Shown: positions 53,502-61,389 of the stretch, piece after piece
How positions within the stretch are numbered: position 1 is the stretch's first letter
Layout: each line of letters opens with the position of its first letter
Source of the DNA: Phocaeicola massiliensis B84634 = Timone 84634 = DSM 17679 = JCM 13223
GTDB taxonomy: Bacteria; Bacteroidota; Bacteroidia; Bacteroidales; Bacteroidaceae
Direction of reading: 5' to 3'
NCBI RefSeq assembly: GCF_000382445.1
Contig: NZ_KB905473.1
Span: forward strand, 306,559-370,558
DNA length: 64,000 nt
The notes under the pieces: model-generated
Told to the model about the DNA's origin: nothing
The model's input: the letters and a program-made list of their open reading frames with translations, nothing else
The model's database searches: none
Position numbers and translations under genes: made by a program

Positions 53502-54656
53502 TTAATTTACCTTTACCCGGTTCATCAGCTGCCCCGATATTTCATGCAGTTCCCGGCAGCGTTCCGGCTGCTGTTCCCTTGCAAAGGCGGTGATTCCCTG
53601 TGTCAGTTTCCAGAGCGTGGCCCCGCCTGTCACTCCGTCGTCAGGATTGTTGTTCATCAGCAGTTTTTCCACCTCGCGTCCTTCGTTTTTCAACAAGGCT
53701 CCTTTCTGCACCAGATTCTTCAGTTCCTTGTCGAAATCCACGTCAATTTCCGATGCTCCTTGAATTTCGATGGCCTTCTGCATGATGGTGTCTTTGCTGT
53801 ACAGTCCTTTGGTCAGGTCGGAAACAGCCGATACGGTGGTCTGCGTGTCCAGTTCGTAGGTCTTTTGGGAGAGGGACAGGGATTCCGGCAGTCGGCCTCC
53901 AAGGTGTATCTGCCGCATGACGGACTCCCTGACCATCCCGTTCAGGCACGCCCCGTTGAGCAGGAACGACCGCATGTCCACCGATCCGTTGCCATAGTCG
54001 GATGTGGAGAAGCGTGCTCCTGCGAAGATGATGACCGTTCCGTTCTTACGGGTGGGTATCTCTATCGGAGTGGGCAGGATTGTCTCACACCATACTTTCG
54101 TGTCGTTCATATAGGCATCGGACACGACCGCCCCCTGTCCTCCCGCCTCACGGATGAAAGCGGTCAGGATATCCACCGAGTTCAGCCGACGGTAGGAGTC
54201 CGACAATACGCCCCGGACTTCCATTCCTACCGCCCGTATCAGTACCCGTGTACGCTCGGTCCATCCCGAATGCTCGTTCAGGATGGTGGCGCACAACTGT
54301 TTCTGCCAAACATCCCCGGCGGAAAGCTCGCGCAGGTATTTGGCGGGAATGCCCATCTTCTCCGAAATCTGGCTTATGGCGTTGCCGTGCAGGTTGAAGT
54401 TCCCTTCGGGCATTGCCATCTGTACCCTTCCTTCCGCTTTGAAAGAGATAACGGGGCGTTCCTTGCTACGTTGGCTTACCCCGATGGGAGCGATGAAATC
54501 CTGCGCGATCCGTCCCTCACTGAGCAGACGGTTGATGGTGTCCATGACATCCCCCTGCCTGCCTTCTATCATTCGCCGTACCTTGTTGATGACTACCTGG
54601 TTGAGTCCCTGCTGTTTCTGTACCGGTGCAGTGGCCGGCATGACTGTTGCTTCCAT
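53502..54656 (-). CDS. DUF932 domain protein of conjugative elements
   Basis: The ATG at 54656 (MEATVMPATAPVQKQQ) gives 384 residues; the longer in-frame start at 54938 crosses the neighbouring gene and is rejected. Segments RPVISFKAEGRVQMAMPEGN, LHGNAISQISEKMGIPAKYL and VRAVGMEVRGVLSDSYRRLN match DUF932, a family common on phages and conjugative elements, with a putative role in DNA metabolism or host takeover that is not established. It is the last gene of the leftward accessory set. Confidence 0.82.
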   Translation of the reverse strand: MEATVMPATAPVQKQQGLNQVVINKVRRMIEGRQGDVMDTINRLLSEGRIAQDFIAPIGVSQRSKERPVISFKAEGRVQMAMPEGNFNLHGNAISQISEKMGIPAKYLRELSAGDVWQKQLCATILNEHSGWTERTRVLIRAVGMEVRGVLSDSYRRLNSVDILTAFIREAGGQGAVVSDAYMNDTKVWCETILPTPIEIPTRKNGTVIIFAGARFSTSDYGNGSVDMRSFLLNGACLNGMVRESVMRQIHLGGRLPESLSLSQKTYELDTQTTVSAVSDLTKGLYSKDTIMQKAIEIQGASEIDVDFDKELKNLVQKGALLKNEGREVEKLLMNNNPDDGVTGGATLWKLTQGITAFAREQQPERCRELHEISGQLMNRVKVN

Positions 54657-54684
54657 ATTTCTTGTTTTTAAAGTCGTTGATAAA

Positions 54685-55566
54685 TTACAATTTGTTCTTA
54701 TGGCTTGTCCTGCTTGTTTTAGTAAATTCAGATCTGTACTCTTCTGACAGACGGATATAATCCTTTTCGCTATATCCGGCCGTTCCGAACAGTTCATAAT
54801 ATCCGGGGAAGGGTTTTCTTTCCGTTTCCGGTATATGCGTGCTGGTTTCCTTATGGCAACAGATGATGTGCCGGACAAACCGGTAGCACTTGCAAAGATC
54901 CGCCAGGATGGTGTACTCGTTGTCCGTATGAGGTTCATAATATCCGCAGGAGAGATTGACGCAGGATACTTCCAGCCCGTTCCTTTTCAATGCCGCCACA
55001 TCCGTAGCCAGCCCCTGTGCAGGCTTGTAACCGTACCTCCGGGGATCTACTGCCGAAATGAACTCATTGGAGCAGAGCCTCATTCCGTTGATTTGTGTCA
55101 CCATGTCCCCGTTCCCTTTCCGGTCGCACTGGATGACGAAACGGCAGTCGGAAAAGAAGGACATGTCGGCATGGCCGCTGCCTATGCATCCTATCTCCTC
55201 CTGTACGAAGAAGGCGCATTTCACCGCCTTGAAATCCTCCAGGCATTTCAGGCAGATCCAGATGCCGTTCTTGTCATCCGCGCCGATTCCGGCCATCCGT
55301 TTACGCTTGCGGTCATAGCCGACAATCATCGAGTCCGCCACAAGATGGGCTGCATAGGTGCCTGTCTTGCGCCGGTGTACCTCGTCCATGTGCGCCACGA
55401 CACAGGGGTAGCTTTTCCGGTTGCCTTTGACCGCGTAGATGTTTCCGTGCCGGTCTTGCCGGAAAGGAATACCCATCCGCCTGAGTTCCCCGATGATGAA
55501 CCCGGCCATCTTCCCCTCCTTGCCGGAGGGGGAGGAGATGTTGTAAAGAGCCATTAATTTTTCCAT
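54685..55566 (-). CDS. M20/PepT-type zinc peptidase on the ICE
   Basis: 293 residues with the ligand pattern of M20/M28 co-catalytic zinc peptidases: HMDEVH (H59, D61), GADDKNG (D97), QEEIG (E123/E124), CDRKG (D148) and a late EPHTDNEY (histidine around 217). All expected metal ligands appear intact. It is shorter than PepT (about 400 residues) and lacks an obvious lid domain. Such genes are common on Bacteroides conjugative elements beside the DUF932 gene, but the substrate is unknown. It is about 28 bp upstream of DUF932 in the same direction. Confidence 0.78.
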   Translation of the reverse strand: MEKLMALYNISSPSGKEGKMAGFIIGELRRMGIPFRQDRHGNIYAVKGNRKSYPCVVAHMDEVHRRKTGTYAAHLVADSMIVGYDRKRKRMAGIGADDKNGIWICLKCLEDFKAVKCAFFVQEEIGCIGSGHADMSFFSDCRFVIQCDRKGNGDMVTQINGMRLCSNEFISAVDPRRYGYKPAQGLATDVAALKRNGLEVSCVNLSCGYYEPHTDNEYTILADLCKCYRFVRHIICCHKETSTHIPETERKPFPGYYELFGTAGYSEKDYIRLSEEYRSEFTKTSRTSHKNKL

Positions 55567-55578
55567 GATACTGACTTT

Positions 55579-56814
55579 TCAGGAGATGAACAACTTTTCG
55601 ATTTGCAGGTACCGTCTGAACTCCGGTACGGGACGTCCCTTCTTGAAGAGGAAGGACGGATATTTCTTTCCCTTGTATTCCGCGGACGTGCCTTTCAGTA
55701 CTTTTCCGAATACGGTGGATATATAGAACATGTCCTGACAATTCTTGCAGAATGCCGTATCCGGAAAGGAATGTATCTTTCCGCATTTGGGACATACATA
55801 TTTTCTCCTGTTTGCGCGCCCTTCCGTGCTCCGGCAGGTGGCTATGCTCGTGTCGCCCTCCGTATTTCTCAGTTCCAGGTTACCGTCCGTCAGATGGAGG
55901 CTGTAGAACGTGTCGAGGTAAGGCACCCCTTTCTTGTGCCACCTGCAGGCGGGCACTTTCACCGTCAATGAAACCTGTATATTGTCTCCGGCCGCCCATT
56001 CCTGCCCCTCAATGGGATTCAGTACGGTGAAATCCGTTGTATGTGTATAATCGTTGTATCTGCGTCGCAACAGGATGCCCGCCTCCTGCGCCTGCTTGCG
56101 GATCAGTTCGGCGACGAATGCGTGTGAGGAATAGATGCGGTCCAGCAGGGAGGCGGCAATCGGTGTGTTTATTGATTTCCACAATGTTACCTCGTTCCAT
56201 ACGACAGCCCGTCCGAGTATGTTGTTGCTCTCGTCCCTTGCCACAAGGATTTTAGCGCCGGCGAAGTTGGTATAGAAGTCAGCGGCGTTGCGTGCCTTGT
56301 CCTCATACCGCATACAGGAACTGTGCAGGCTGGATGTGTCACTGTCGGAGATGGGGCTGTAGTTGCTTTCCAGATAGGCTTCCATGAAGTCGTTCATGCT
56401 TTCATGCAGCCTGACCGTGACTTTGCTGTCCAATGAGAGAGAACTACAGAAATAATTGATTTCGTCGGGTGAGTACTTGGGCAGGTTCTTGAACAGTTCC
56501 ACAAACGTGGAGGGTTCCAGGTCTGTCCGGTTCTCCGGGAACCAGGGTGCCTGCGGGTTGTTCCGGTCCGGGAAACTGGGATGGGCCAGATCCTTGCTGC
56601 AGGCCGTGAACACGATTCGGATTTTCTTGAACGTGCCCGCTTCCGTCCGCTTGCGCTTGGTGGAGAAGCAGTTGTAGGTACCGCGTATGATCTCTTCCAC
56701 CGGTACGTTCTTTTTTACTTCCGAAAGGATGTCTTTGGCTATCACACTTCCGTTTTCCGCCGCATGCACCAGGCGGGATTTCAATTCATTGCTAACATTC
56801 AGTTTCATAATCAT
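55579..56814 (-). CDS. Unknown ICE protein with C-terminal zinc ribbon
   Basis: 411 residues (ATG at 56808 also possible). No full-length family recognised. A central block has SSCMRYEDKARNAADFYTNF and KILVARDESNNILGRAVVW, a pattern of exchanged phage/ICE proteins. Near the C-terminus CPKCGKIH followed by CKNC forms a zinc ribbon, suggesting nucleic-acid binding. It ends 12 bp before the peptidase start. Confidence 0.6.
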   Translation of the reverse strand: MIMKLNVSNELKSRLVHAAENGSVIAKDILSEVKKNVPVEEIIRGTYNCFSTKRKRTEAGTFKKIRIVFTACSKDLAHPSFPDRNNPQAPWFPENRTDLEPSTFVELFKNLPKYSPDEINYFCSSLSLDSKVTVRLHESMNDFMEAYLESNYSPISDSDTSSLHSSCMRYEDKARNAADFYTNFAGAKILVARDESNNILGRAVVWNEVTLWKSINTPIAASLLDRIYSSHAFVAELIRKQAQEAGILLRRRYNDYTHTTDFTVLNPIEGQEWAAGDNIQVSLTVKVPACRWHKKGVPYLDTFYSLHLTDGNLELRNTEGDTSIATCRSTEGRANRRKYVCPKCGKIHSFPDTAFCKNCQDMFYISTVFGKVLKGTSAEYKGKKYPSFLFKKGRPVPEFRRYLQIEKLFIS

Positions 56815-56846
56815 TCGTTTTATTGTTTATAAATTCTGCCATGTTT

Positions 56847-57587
56847 TTATGGCAATTGTTTCTTGTCCGGCTGCATTTGGCGCAATTTCTCTTTCCGCTT
56901 TCTGAGCAGGTCAACGGACATGTTCCTGCTTGTCCGATATTCCTCCTCGCTCATCCGGCGAATGGAAGGAATGCCCGTCTGGGTCAGTGTATGGTTTACC
57001 ATCCAGCCGTCCATGAAGTTTTCGGTGCAGAGGCTGTCATGGTGGATGACTTCCCCCACGCAGCCGTGAATGAGCATATTGCATATGGTCATCAGGCAAC
57101 AGGTACGGTTGACATCTTCCGCGACAAGATAATTACCCAGGTGGCGTACATGATATGCCAGCAGGAGACGCCCACTTCCGCAGGTAGGGTCGTTTATCCT
57201 CTGCCCGGTCTTTTTTCCGTCCGTTTCCGTACACATTACCATCAGGTCGCAGATATGTACGGGAGTGAAGAACTGCCCTTGCGCCTGTTGTCCCTTTCTG
57301 GAACTGAGCGCCATGGAAAGGTCTCCTAACGCGTCATACCAGGATGCGGCCTCCAGCTGCTTCTGCATGAGCCGCACCCATTCCGCAAACATTTTCATGA
57401 ATGCGGCATTCTGCTGCCGCTTGTACCTCCAGTCTTTCAGCGGAGGAGCGCCCGGTGAGAATCCGTGTATGACGTAACGCAGGAAATCTGTGAACACGTT
57501 CATCGGATCGTACCCGTTCAAGCCTGCAAACTCACAGATTGTCTTTTCAAGTGGCCGGACTTCTGGGGATGTCTCATAGCGTGTCAT
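56847..57587 (-). CDS. N-6 DNA methylase-like protein lacking motif IV
   Basis: 246 residues. GQFFTP (104-109) and NDPTCGSGRL (132-141, motif I, SAM binding) match HsdM-type N6-adenine methylases. Where motif IV (NPPY/F) should follow, the sequence reads GWMVNHTL, so the catalytic tetrapeptide is missing, and the protein ends early with a basic tail. It may bind SAM or DNA without methylating, or have been repurposed to counter host restriction. It overlaps the next gene by 14 bp. Confidence 0.75.
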   Translation of the reverse strand: MTRYETSPEVRPLEKTICEFAGLNGYDPMNVFTDFLRYVIHGFSPGAPPLKDWRYKRQQNAAFMKMFAEWVRLMQKQLEAASWYDALGDLSMALSSRKGQQAQGQFFTPVHICDLMVMCTETDGKKTGQRINDPTCGSGRLLLAYHVRHLGNYLVAEDVNRTCCLMTICNMLIHGCVGEVIHHDSLCTENFMDGWMVNHTLTQTGIPSIRRMSEEEYRTSRNMSVDLLRKRKEKLRQMQPDKKQLP

Positions 57588-58395
57588 ATTGTTCTGTTTT
57601 TTTATAGAAGGTTACTGTATGTCCGTTATGGTCTGTCCGTATCTTGACGGGGGAGACGCCAAGGAAAAAGAGGTGCGTTTCCGCTTTCAGCATGTTCCAT
57701 TCCCATGTGGGAAGTTCCTTCCATTCCATACGGTATGCCCAGAGTATGAACAGACCGGGACGGAATCCGTTGAAAAGTTCTCCGTGCAGAATCCCGACCA
57801 GCCGCTCCAGTTCTTCCCGCGAGTAAAGGGTGAATGACTCATTCCGATAGATAAAGGCATCAGCCGGTTCAATATCCGACTGACACTCGATGATGTATCT
57901 CGTCCATTCTTTTGTGGTGTACTTTCCGTACAGAGGATCGGGTTCCGTGTATTTCCATGCCCTGACGAATGTGTGGAAGAGGACGGCACCGTTCCTGTGC
58001 CTTCCGGTATGCCCCCACATCCGGAACTGTTTGCTGCGTATGCCATCGGGAAGCAGCAATTCCGGACCGGTTATAACCCAAGGGCCTCCTTCCGTATTGT
58101 AACCGGTACACTTTTCATTTTCATGGCAGAAAGGTGTCTGTGGGAGAAGGCAAATATGGACTTCCCGGTCATCGCCCCTTTCAATGTGTGCCTGCGGATA
58201 ATAGTCACCGCCACGGGTAGTATAAGTGACGACATCCCCTGCGGTCGGTAAACTGACTCTTTCCCTGTCCTCCCGCATCCTTGAAATCAGCCGGTTCACC
58301 TTCTCCACGTCGCACTCCTTTATGGAACAGGCACACCCTTCATGCCTGTTGAGCAGAGTCAGGCTTTCCAAATCATAAAAATTACCGTACTTCAT
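57574..58395 (-). CDS. DUF4121-like ICE protein
   Basis: The ATG at 58395 (MKYGNFYDLESLTLLNRHEG) gives 273 residues; the longer frame to 58488 would overlap the next gene. The start and CTGYNTEGGPWVITGPELLL resemble DUF4121 of Bacteroides conjugative elements. Function unknown. It overlaps the methylase-like gene by 14 bp and its upstream neighbour by 14 bp. Confidence 0.62.
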   Translation of the reverse strand: MKYGNFYDLESLTLLNRHEGCACSIKECDVEKVNRLISRMREDRERVSLPTAGDVVTYTTRGGDYYPQAHIERGDDREVHICLLPQTPFCHENEKCTGYNTEGGPWVITGPELLLPDGIRSKQFRMWGHTGRHRNGAVLFHTFVRAWKYTEPDPLYGKYTTKEWTRYIIECQSDIEPADAFIYRNESFTLYSREELERLVGILHGELFNGFRPGLFILWAYRMEWKELPTWEWNMLKAETHLFFLGVSPVKIRTDHNGHTVTFYKKTEQYDTL

Positions 58396-58660
58396 ATTGA
58401 GAGCGTTTTTGTTGGTACAATTTGACCTGGCGGGCAACCATATCACAGAACTTCTGTCCGTTCTCCTTCTCGCTTCTGAAATAGGCAATCATGTCCCAGA
58501 GATTCTGATTGAAGTAGCCGGTCCATTTTTCGTAGCAGTGACTTCCATAGACCTTTCCGAACGTTTCCTCGAAAAGTGCGGGAGTCAGCCCTTCATCCCC
58601 ATGGTGGTTGTATTGCCACAGAGAGACAAGCAGCAGCCGGTTATAATCCAGTGTTTCCAT
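58382..58660 (-). CDS. Small ICE protein, unknown
   Basis: 92 residues, helical, with LWQYNHHGDEGLTPALFEET and a lysine/arginine-rich C-terminus. It heads a tight run of overlapping leftward genes. A structured repeat lies 73 bp upstream of its start (58733-58852), so that repeat would fall in its leader or promoter. No family recognised. Confidence 0.6.
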   Translation of the reverse strand: METLDYNRLLLVSLWQYNHHGDEGLTPALFEETFGKVYGSHCYEKWTGYFNQNLWDMIAYFRSEKENGQKFCDMVARQVKLYQQKRSQYEVR

Positions 58661-58732
58661 ATCCGTTCTTTTTTAAGTAAAACATCGGCCTACATGGGTA
58701 GGCATTTTTATTTCTTGGTGTCTTTCCGGCCT

Positions 58733-58852
58733 GTTTGCCGGGGATTGCGACAAGGCTTGGCGAAAGAAAATACCGGAGCGAAGCGAGGATGATTTTCTTT
58801 CAGCCAACCCAGCCCCTGAAAGGGGCCGCCTTGCGCAATCAGCCCGGGAAAC
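58733..58852 (-). repeat. Structured hairpin element, copy 1
   Basis: On the minus strand, nested arms pair: GATTGCG with CGCAATC, AAGGC with GCCTT, CCGG with CCGG, and GTTT with AAAC, enclosing a local CCCCTTTCAGGGG hairpin and a 51-base core (58757-58807) closed by TTGGC and GCCAA with AAAGAAAAT opposite ATTTTCTTT. The core is repeated at 59330-59380 with one difference, while the outer arms differ in sequence but still pair. It could be a structured RNA leader, a regulatory DNA element, or a small transposable repeat. Confidence 0.72.
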
Positions 58853-58876
58853 GGCTATCTTTACAGCAAGAAATGA

Positions 58877-58916
58877 AAAAGCAGACCTCGGATTCTCTGT
58901 TCTGAAGTCTGCTTTT
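58877..58916 (-). terminator. Terminator for the 96-residue ICE gene
   Basis: A 10-bp stem AAAAGCAGAC (58877-58886) and GTCTGCTTTT (58907-58916) with a 20-base loop, 26 bp after the stop of the leftward gene ending at 58942; on that strand the stem ends in a T run. Confidence 0.72.
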
Positions 58917-58941
58917 CGGTCATTGTCGAGTCTCATGTTTT

Positions 58942-59232
58942 TCAGGTATGTATCTGCCATCCGTGGAACGGCTGCAATGTTACGGCAAACGATCTGTCAG
59001 GTATTCCATGATAGAGCAGACCTCCCACGATACCTGTCCTTCCGTCGGGATAGCGCTGTGTAAAGCCGAACGAGTACGGGGCATGGTCGTAGTAGAGTGA
59101 GATTTCGCAGGGACAGTCAGGGTTTTCTTCCCAGCTTTTCAACCGTTCCAGACATTTTTGGAGCGAGGTGTCACCGATGGATTCGGCATAGCGCCTTACA
59201 TTCTCGAAATGTTCTTCATTCAGGATTTTCAT
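58942..59232 (-). CDS. Small ICE protein, unknown
   Basis: The ATG at 59232 (MKILNEEHFENVRRYAESIG) gives 96 residues; longer in-frame starts would cross the structured repeat. The C-terminal half reads like a small alpha/beta domain (PYSFGFTQRYPDGRTGIVGG). It has its own terminator and sits 63 bp below the second structured repeat, the same arrangement as the previous small gene. No family recognised. Confidence 0.6.
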   Translation of the reverse strand: MKILNEEHFENVRRYAESIGDTSLQKCLERLKSWEENPDCPCEISLYYDHAPYSFGFTQRYPDGRTGIVGGLLYHGIPDRSFAVTLQPFHGWQIHT

Positions 59233-59294
59233 GACTTTTGTATTTTTATCTGTTAAACACGTCCGGCTCCGGGAGCCGGTATTTTTATTTCTCG

Positions 59295-59436
59295 CCTGCC
59301 TGACAGTCCCGTGGCCGTACCCGCAAGGTTTGGCGAAAGAAAATACCGCAGCGAAGCGAGGATGATTTTCTTTCAGCCAACCCCGCAGGGGCCTGACCTT
59401 GTACGGGTACACAGGACACGGGACTACCTTTGCAGG
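59295..59436 (-). repeat. Structured hairpin element, copy 2
   Basis: Shares the 51-base core (59330-59380) with copy 1 with one substitution. Outer arms differ from copy 1 but pair again: GTACCCG (59318-59323 region) with CGGGTAC (59404-59410), CAAGGT with ACCTTG, AGTCCCGTG with CACGGGACT, and CCTGC with GCAGG. On the gene side both copies are followed by a T/A-rich strand reading ATTTTTATTTCT. Covarying arms between two copies are strong evidence that the pairing itself is maintained. Confidence 0.75.
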
Positions 59437-59534
59437 GTGGGAAATAAAATATGCGGTTGTTCCTTGTTGCGGGATCTTGTATGGCTTCCGGAGATAATCT
59501 TCCTGATTTGTTCGCCATTGCCGGACAAATGGTG

Positions 59535-59542
59535 TATTTTTG
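59535..59542 (+). promoter_or_regulatory. Possible -7 box for the 114-residue gene
   Basis: TATTTTTG fits TAnnTTTG and lies 20 bp before the ATG at 59563. A TTTG at 59507-59510 is a possible -33 box, but the 24-bp spacing is longer than usual. Confidence 0.35.
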
Positions 59543-59562
59543 CAGTTTCTAATTTCAGGATC

Positions 59563-59907
59563 ATGGAAAACTATATAAAGAAAGCGGCGGATGCTTTCCT
59601 TGTGGAGCGTCCGTATGGTATGCGTGTGGATTACAGGAAGAAAGGATTCGTGCTGTTTAACCGCAACCTGAACGTATTGGGCAATGCGGAGCATGCCCGT
59701 CTGGAAGAGCTGCCTCTGGAGCGGTTCAATGTGGAGGAGATTCCGTTGGATGGTGAAATTGTGGAGGAACACGCGGGATTTACCGATGTATTCTTCTATA
59801 CCGATCTGACCAGCCCCTATGCCGGATATGCGCTGAATTTGCAAAAGCTCAAGGCCTATAACCGGTTTATGTTTCCGTTGGCGATGGCGCTGAACCGTAA
59901 GTTGTGA
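59563..59907 (+). CDS. Small cytosolic ICE protein, unknown
   Basis: The ATG at 59563 (MENYIKKAADAFLVERPYGM) gives 114 residues. Earlier in-frame starts run through the structured repeat and are unlikely. It is the only rightward gene in this accessory block. It contains FGFTDVFFYTDLTSPYAGYA-like (GFTDVFFYTDLTSPYAGYAL) segments but no known motif. Confidence 0.55.
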   Translation: MENYIKKAADAFLVERPYGMRVDYRKKGFVLFNRNLNVLGNAEHARLEELPLERFNVEEIPLDGEIVEEHAGFTDVFFYTDLTSPYAGYALNLQKLKAYNRFMFPLAMALNRKL

Positions 59908-59965
59908 GTCCGGAAGCCGGCAACGGTAACAGCCGCATGGAGCACGCCGTTACCGCCAGGTTTTA

Positions 59966-60712
59966 TTATTTGCCCTTTCTTGTTGTTATAAATGCAAGAT
60001 AATCGCCCACGGCCTTATGGCATCCGGTAAAGTCCGGAGTCCGGAGACCTTTGATTTTCCGGTAACTGACGGTTCCGTTCCTGTCAATGCCTCTTACATG
60101 CCTGTTGAATGTCCCTTTGGTTCTGATATGGATGTCAAAACCGTCCCTTCCGGTGATTTCAAGGAACATTCCTCCCGTGATCCGTTCCCCGTCCAGGAAT
60201 TTCTGTTTCTGTTCATCGAGCAGCCGCTGATATTGCTCTTCCCGCGCTCTGCGCTCTTCCGCCTCTTTCTCCTCCTGTTCCCTGCGTTTCTGTTCCTGCC
60301 TCCTTTTGTATGCCTCACGGGCTTGCACCAGGGGGGTGGTGTCAAGTCCGAGAGCCTCGAACACGCGGACGGAGATCAACCTGACAAAGGCTCCTCTTTC
60401 CGCGCCCTGAAGCGTATCCGCGATCCAGTTCCTGCAATAGGCGGCAGTTTCGTCCCTGCGGTTTTCTCCGTTGAGGAACCGGCGTGAATACTGCCCGCTG
60501 GAGAAATAAACGTTTTCAATCCGGCAGACCACATGGAAACAGTCATCGTCCTCATTCCCATATTCGTTCTTTCTAGACAGGGAGAGATATACATTCTCGG
60601 CGTACGGTTCCAGTTCCATATAAGGAGCCACGACGGTATTCCCGTCAGACCTGTACTTGAATACTTTTGCTTTCATACTATCGTTCAGTTTGTCGGTTGT
60701 TGCATATTTCAT
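59966..60712 (-). CDS. Coiled-coil ICE protein, unknown
   Basis: 248 residues. The N-terminal about 110 residues are beta-rich, a charged coiled coil spans about 130-165 (KRREQEEKEAEERRAREEQY), and a beta-rich tail (GTFNRHVRGIDRNGTVSYRK) follows. It overlaps the next gene by 35 bp. No family recognised; common type on Bacteroides conjugative elements. Confidence 0.6.
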   Translation of the reverse strand: MKYATTDKLNDSMKAKVFKYRSDGNTVVAPYMELEPYAENVYLSLSRKNEYGNEDDDCFHVVCRIENVYFSSGQYSRRFLNGENRRDETAAYCRNWIADTLQGAERGAFVRLISVRVFEALGLDTTPLVQAREAYKRRQEQKRREQEEKEAEERRAREEQYQRLLDEQKQKFLDGERITGGMFLEITGRDGFDIHIRTKGTFNRHVRGIDRNGTVSYRKIKGLRTPDFTGCHKAVGDYLAFITTRKGK

Positions 60713-61379
60713 CTATAATCTCTTTCCCGCTTCTTTCACCCTTCAGGAAGGCAAGGAAGCGCCTCAAAAAGAGCCGGGCACAGTCAGTTCCCAGCTGGGA
60801 GCTTTCACCGTCTTTGGTAGCGCATACCGCAAAACGCCCCAGTCCGAAACTGTCCTGTTGCGGTACGATGTGGTAAGACAAGTCCTCGCTTGCGTTGATG
60901 TGCAACCCACGACGGAAAACATAGAAAGTTTTCGGGATTCTTCTGTCGGTATCGATTTCCATACGCTTGTAACCGTGATGTTCCAATAACCGGACCAGTT
61001 CCCTGTTTGTCGGAATTGTATGTCCGATCCAGTCCGGCCAGCTTATATTTTCTATTGTATGTCCGTAATTGTCATATAATATGTCGAACTGTTCCTGGTA
61101 TTCATCGTAAAATTCCCCGTTCCCGTTGCACATTTTCTCCAAAGCGATGCCGTTTTTATGGACAAGGGCAAGGTCGCCCAGTCCGCACGCGATTTCATTG
61201 AGCAGCGTGCGTTCCTCATCCCTGTCCTTTGCCGTTCCGTAAATTCTAAGCCGGGAATACCGGTGTAGCGCCGAACGGGACGGCATATCCAGTTTTTCCC
61301 ATATCCCATCGTTTCCTATAGCCTGTCTGGTGTTTTCCGGAAGTCCGTACCACCACTTGTCCAAATTGTTTGTATCCAT
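60678..61379 (-). CDS. ICE protein, unknown
   Basis: 233 residues starting MDTNNLDKWWYGLPENTRQA, with a helical first half and a C-terminal DCARLFLRRFLAFLKGERSG. Overlaps the coiled-coil gene. Function unknown; part of the leftward accessory run. Confidence 0.6.
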   Translation of the reverse strand: MDTNNLDKWWYGLPENTRQAIGNDGIWEKLDMPSRSALHRYSRLRIYGTAKDRDEERTLLNEIACGLGDLALVHKNGIALEKMCNGNGEFYDEYQEQFDILYDNYGHTIENISWPDWIGHTIPTNRELVRLLEHHGYKRMEIDTDRRIPKTFYVFRRGLHINASEDLSYHIVPQQDSFGLGRFAVCATKDGESSQLGTDCARLFLRRFLAFLKGERSGKEIIDEICNNRQTER

Positions 61380-61389
61380 AATTTCTGAA

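Noticed and set aside
53544..54671. A 375-codon rightward frame opposite DUF932
   Set aside because: The minus strand encodes the DUF932 protein with conserved blocks; the opposite frame is a shadow.
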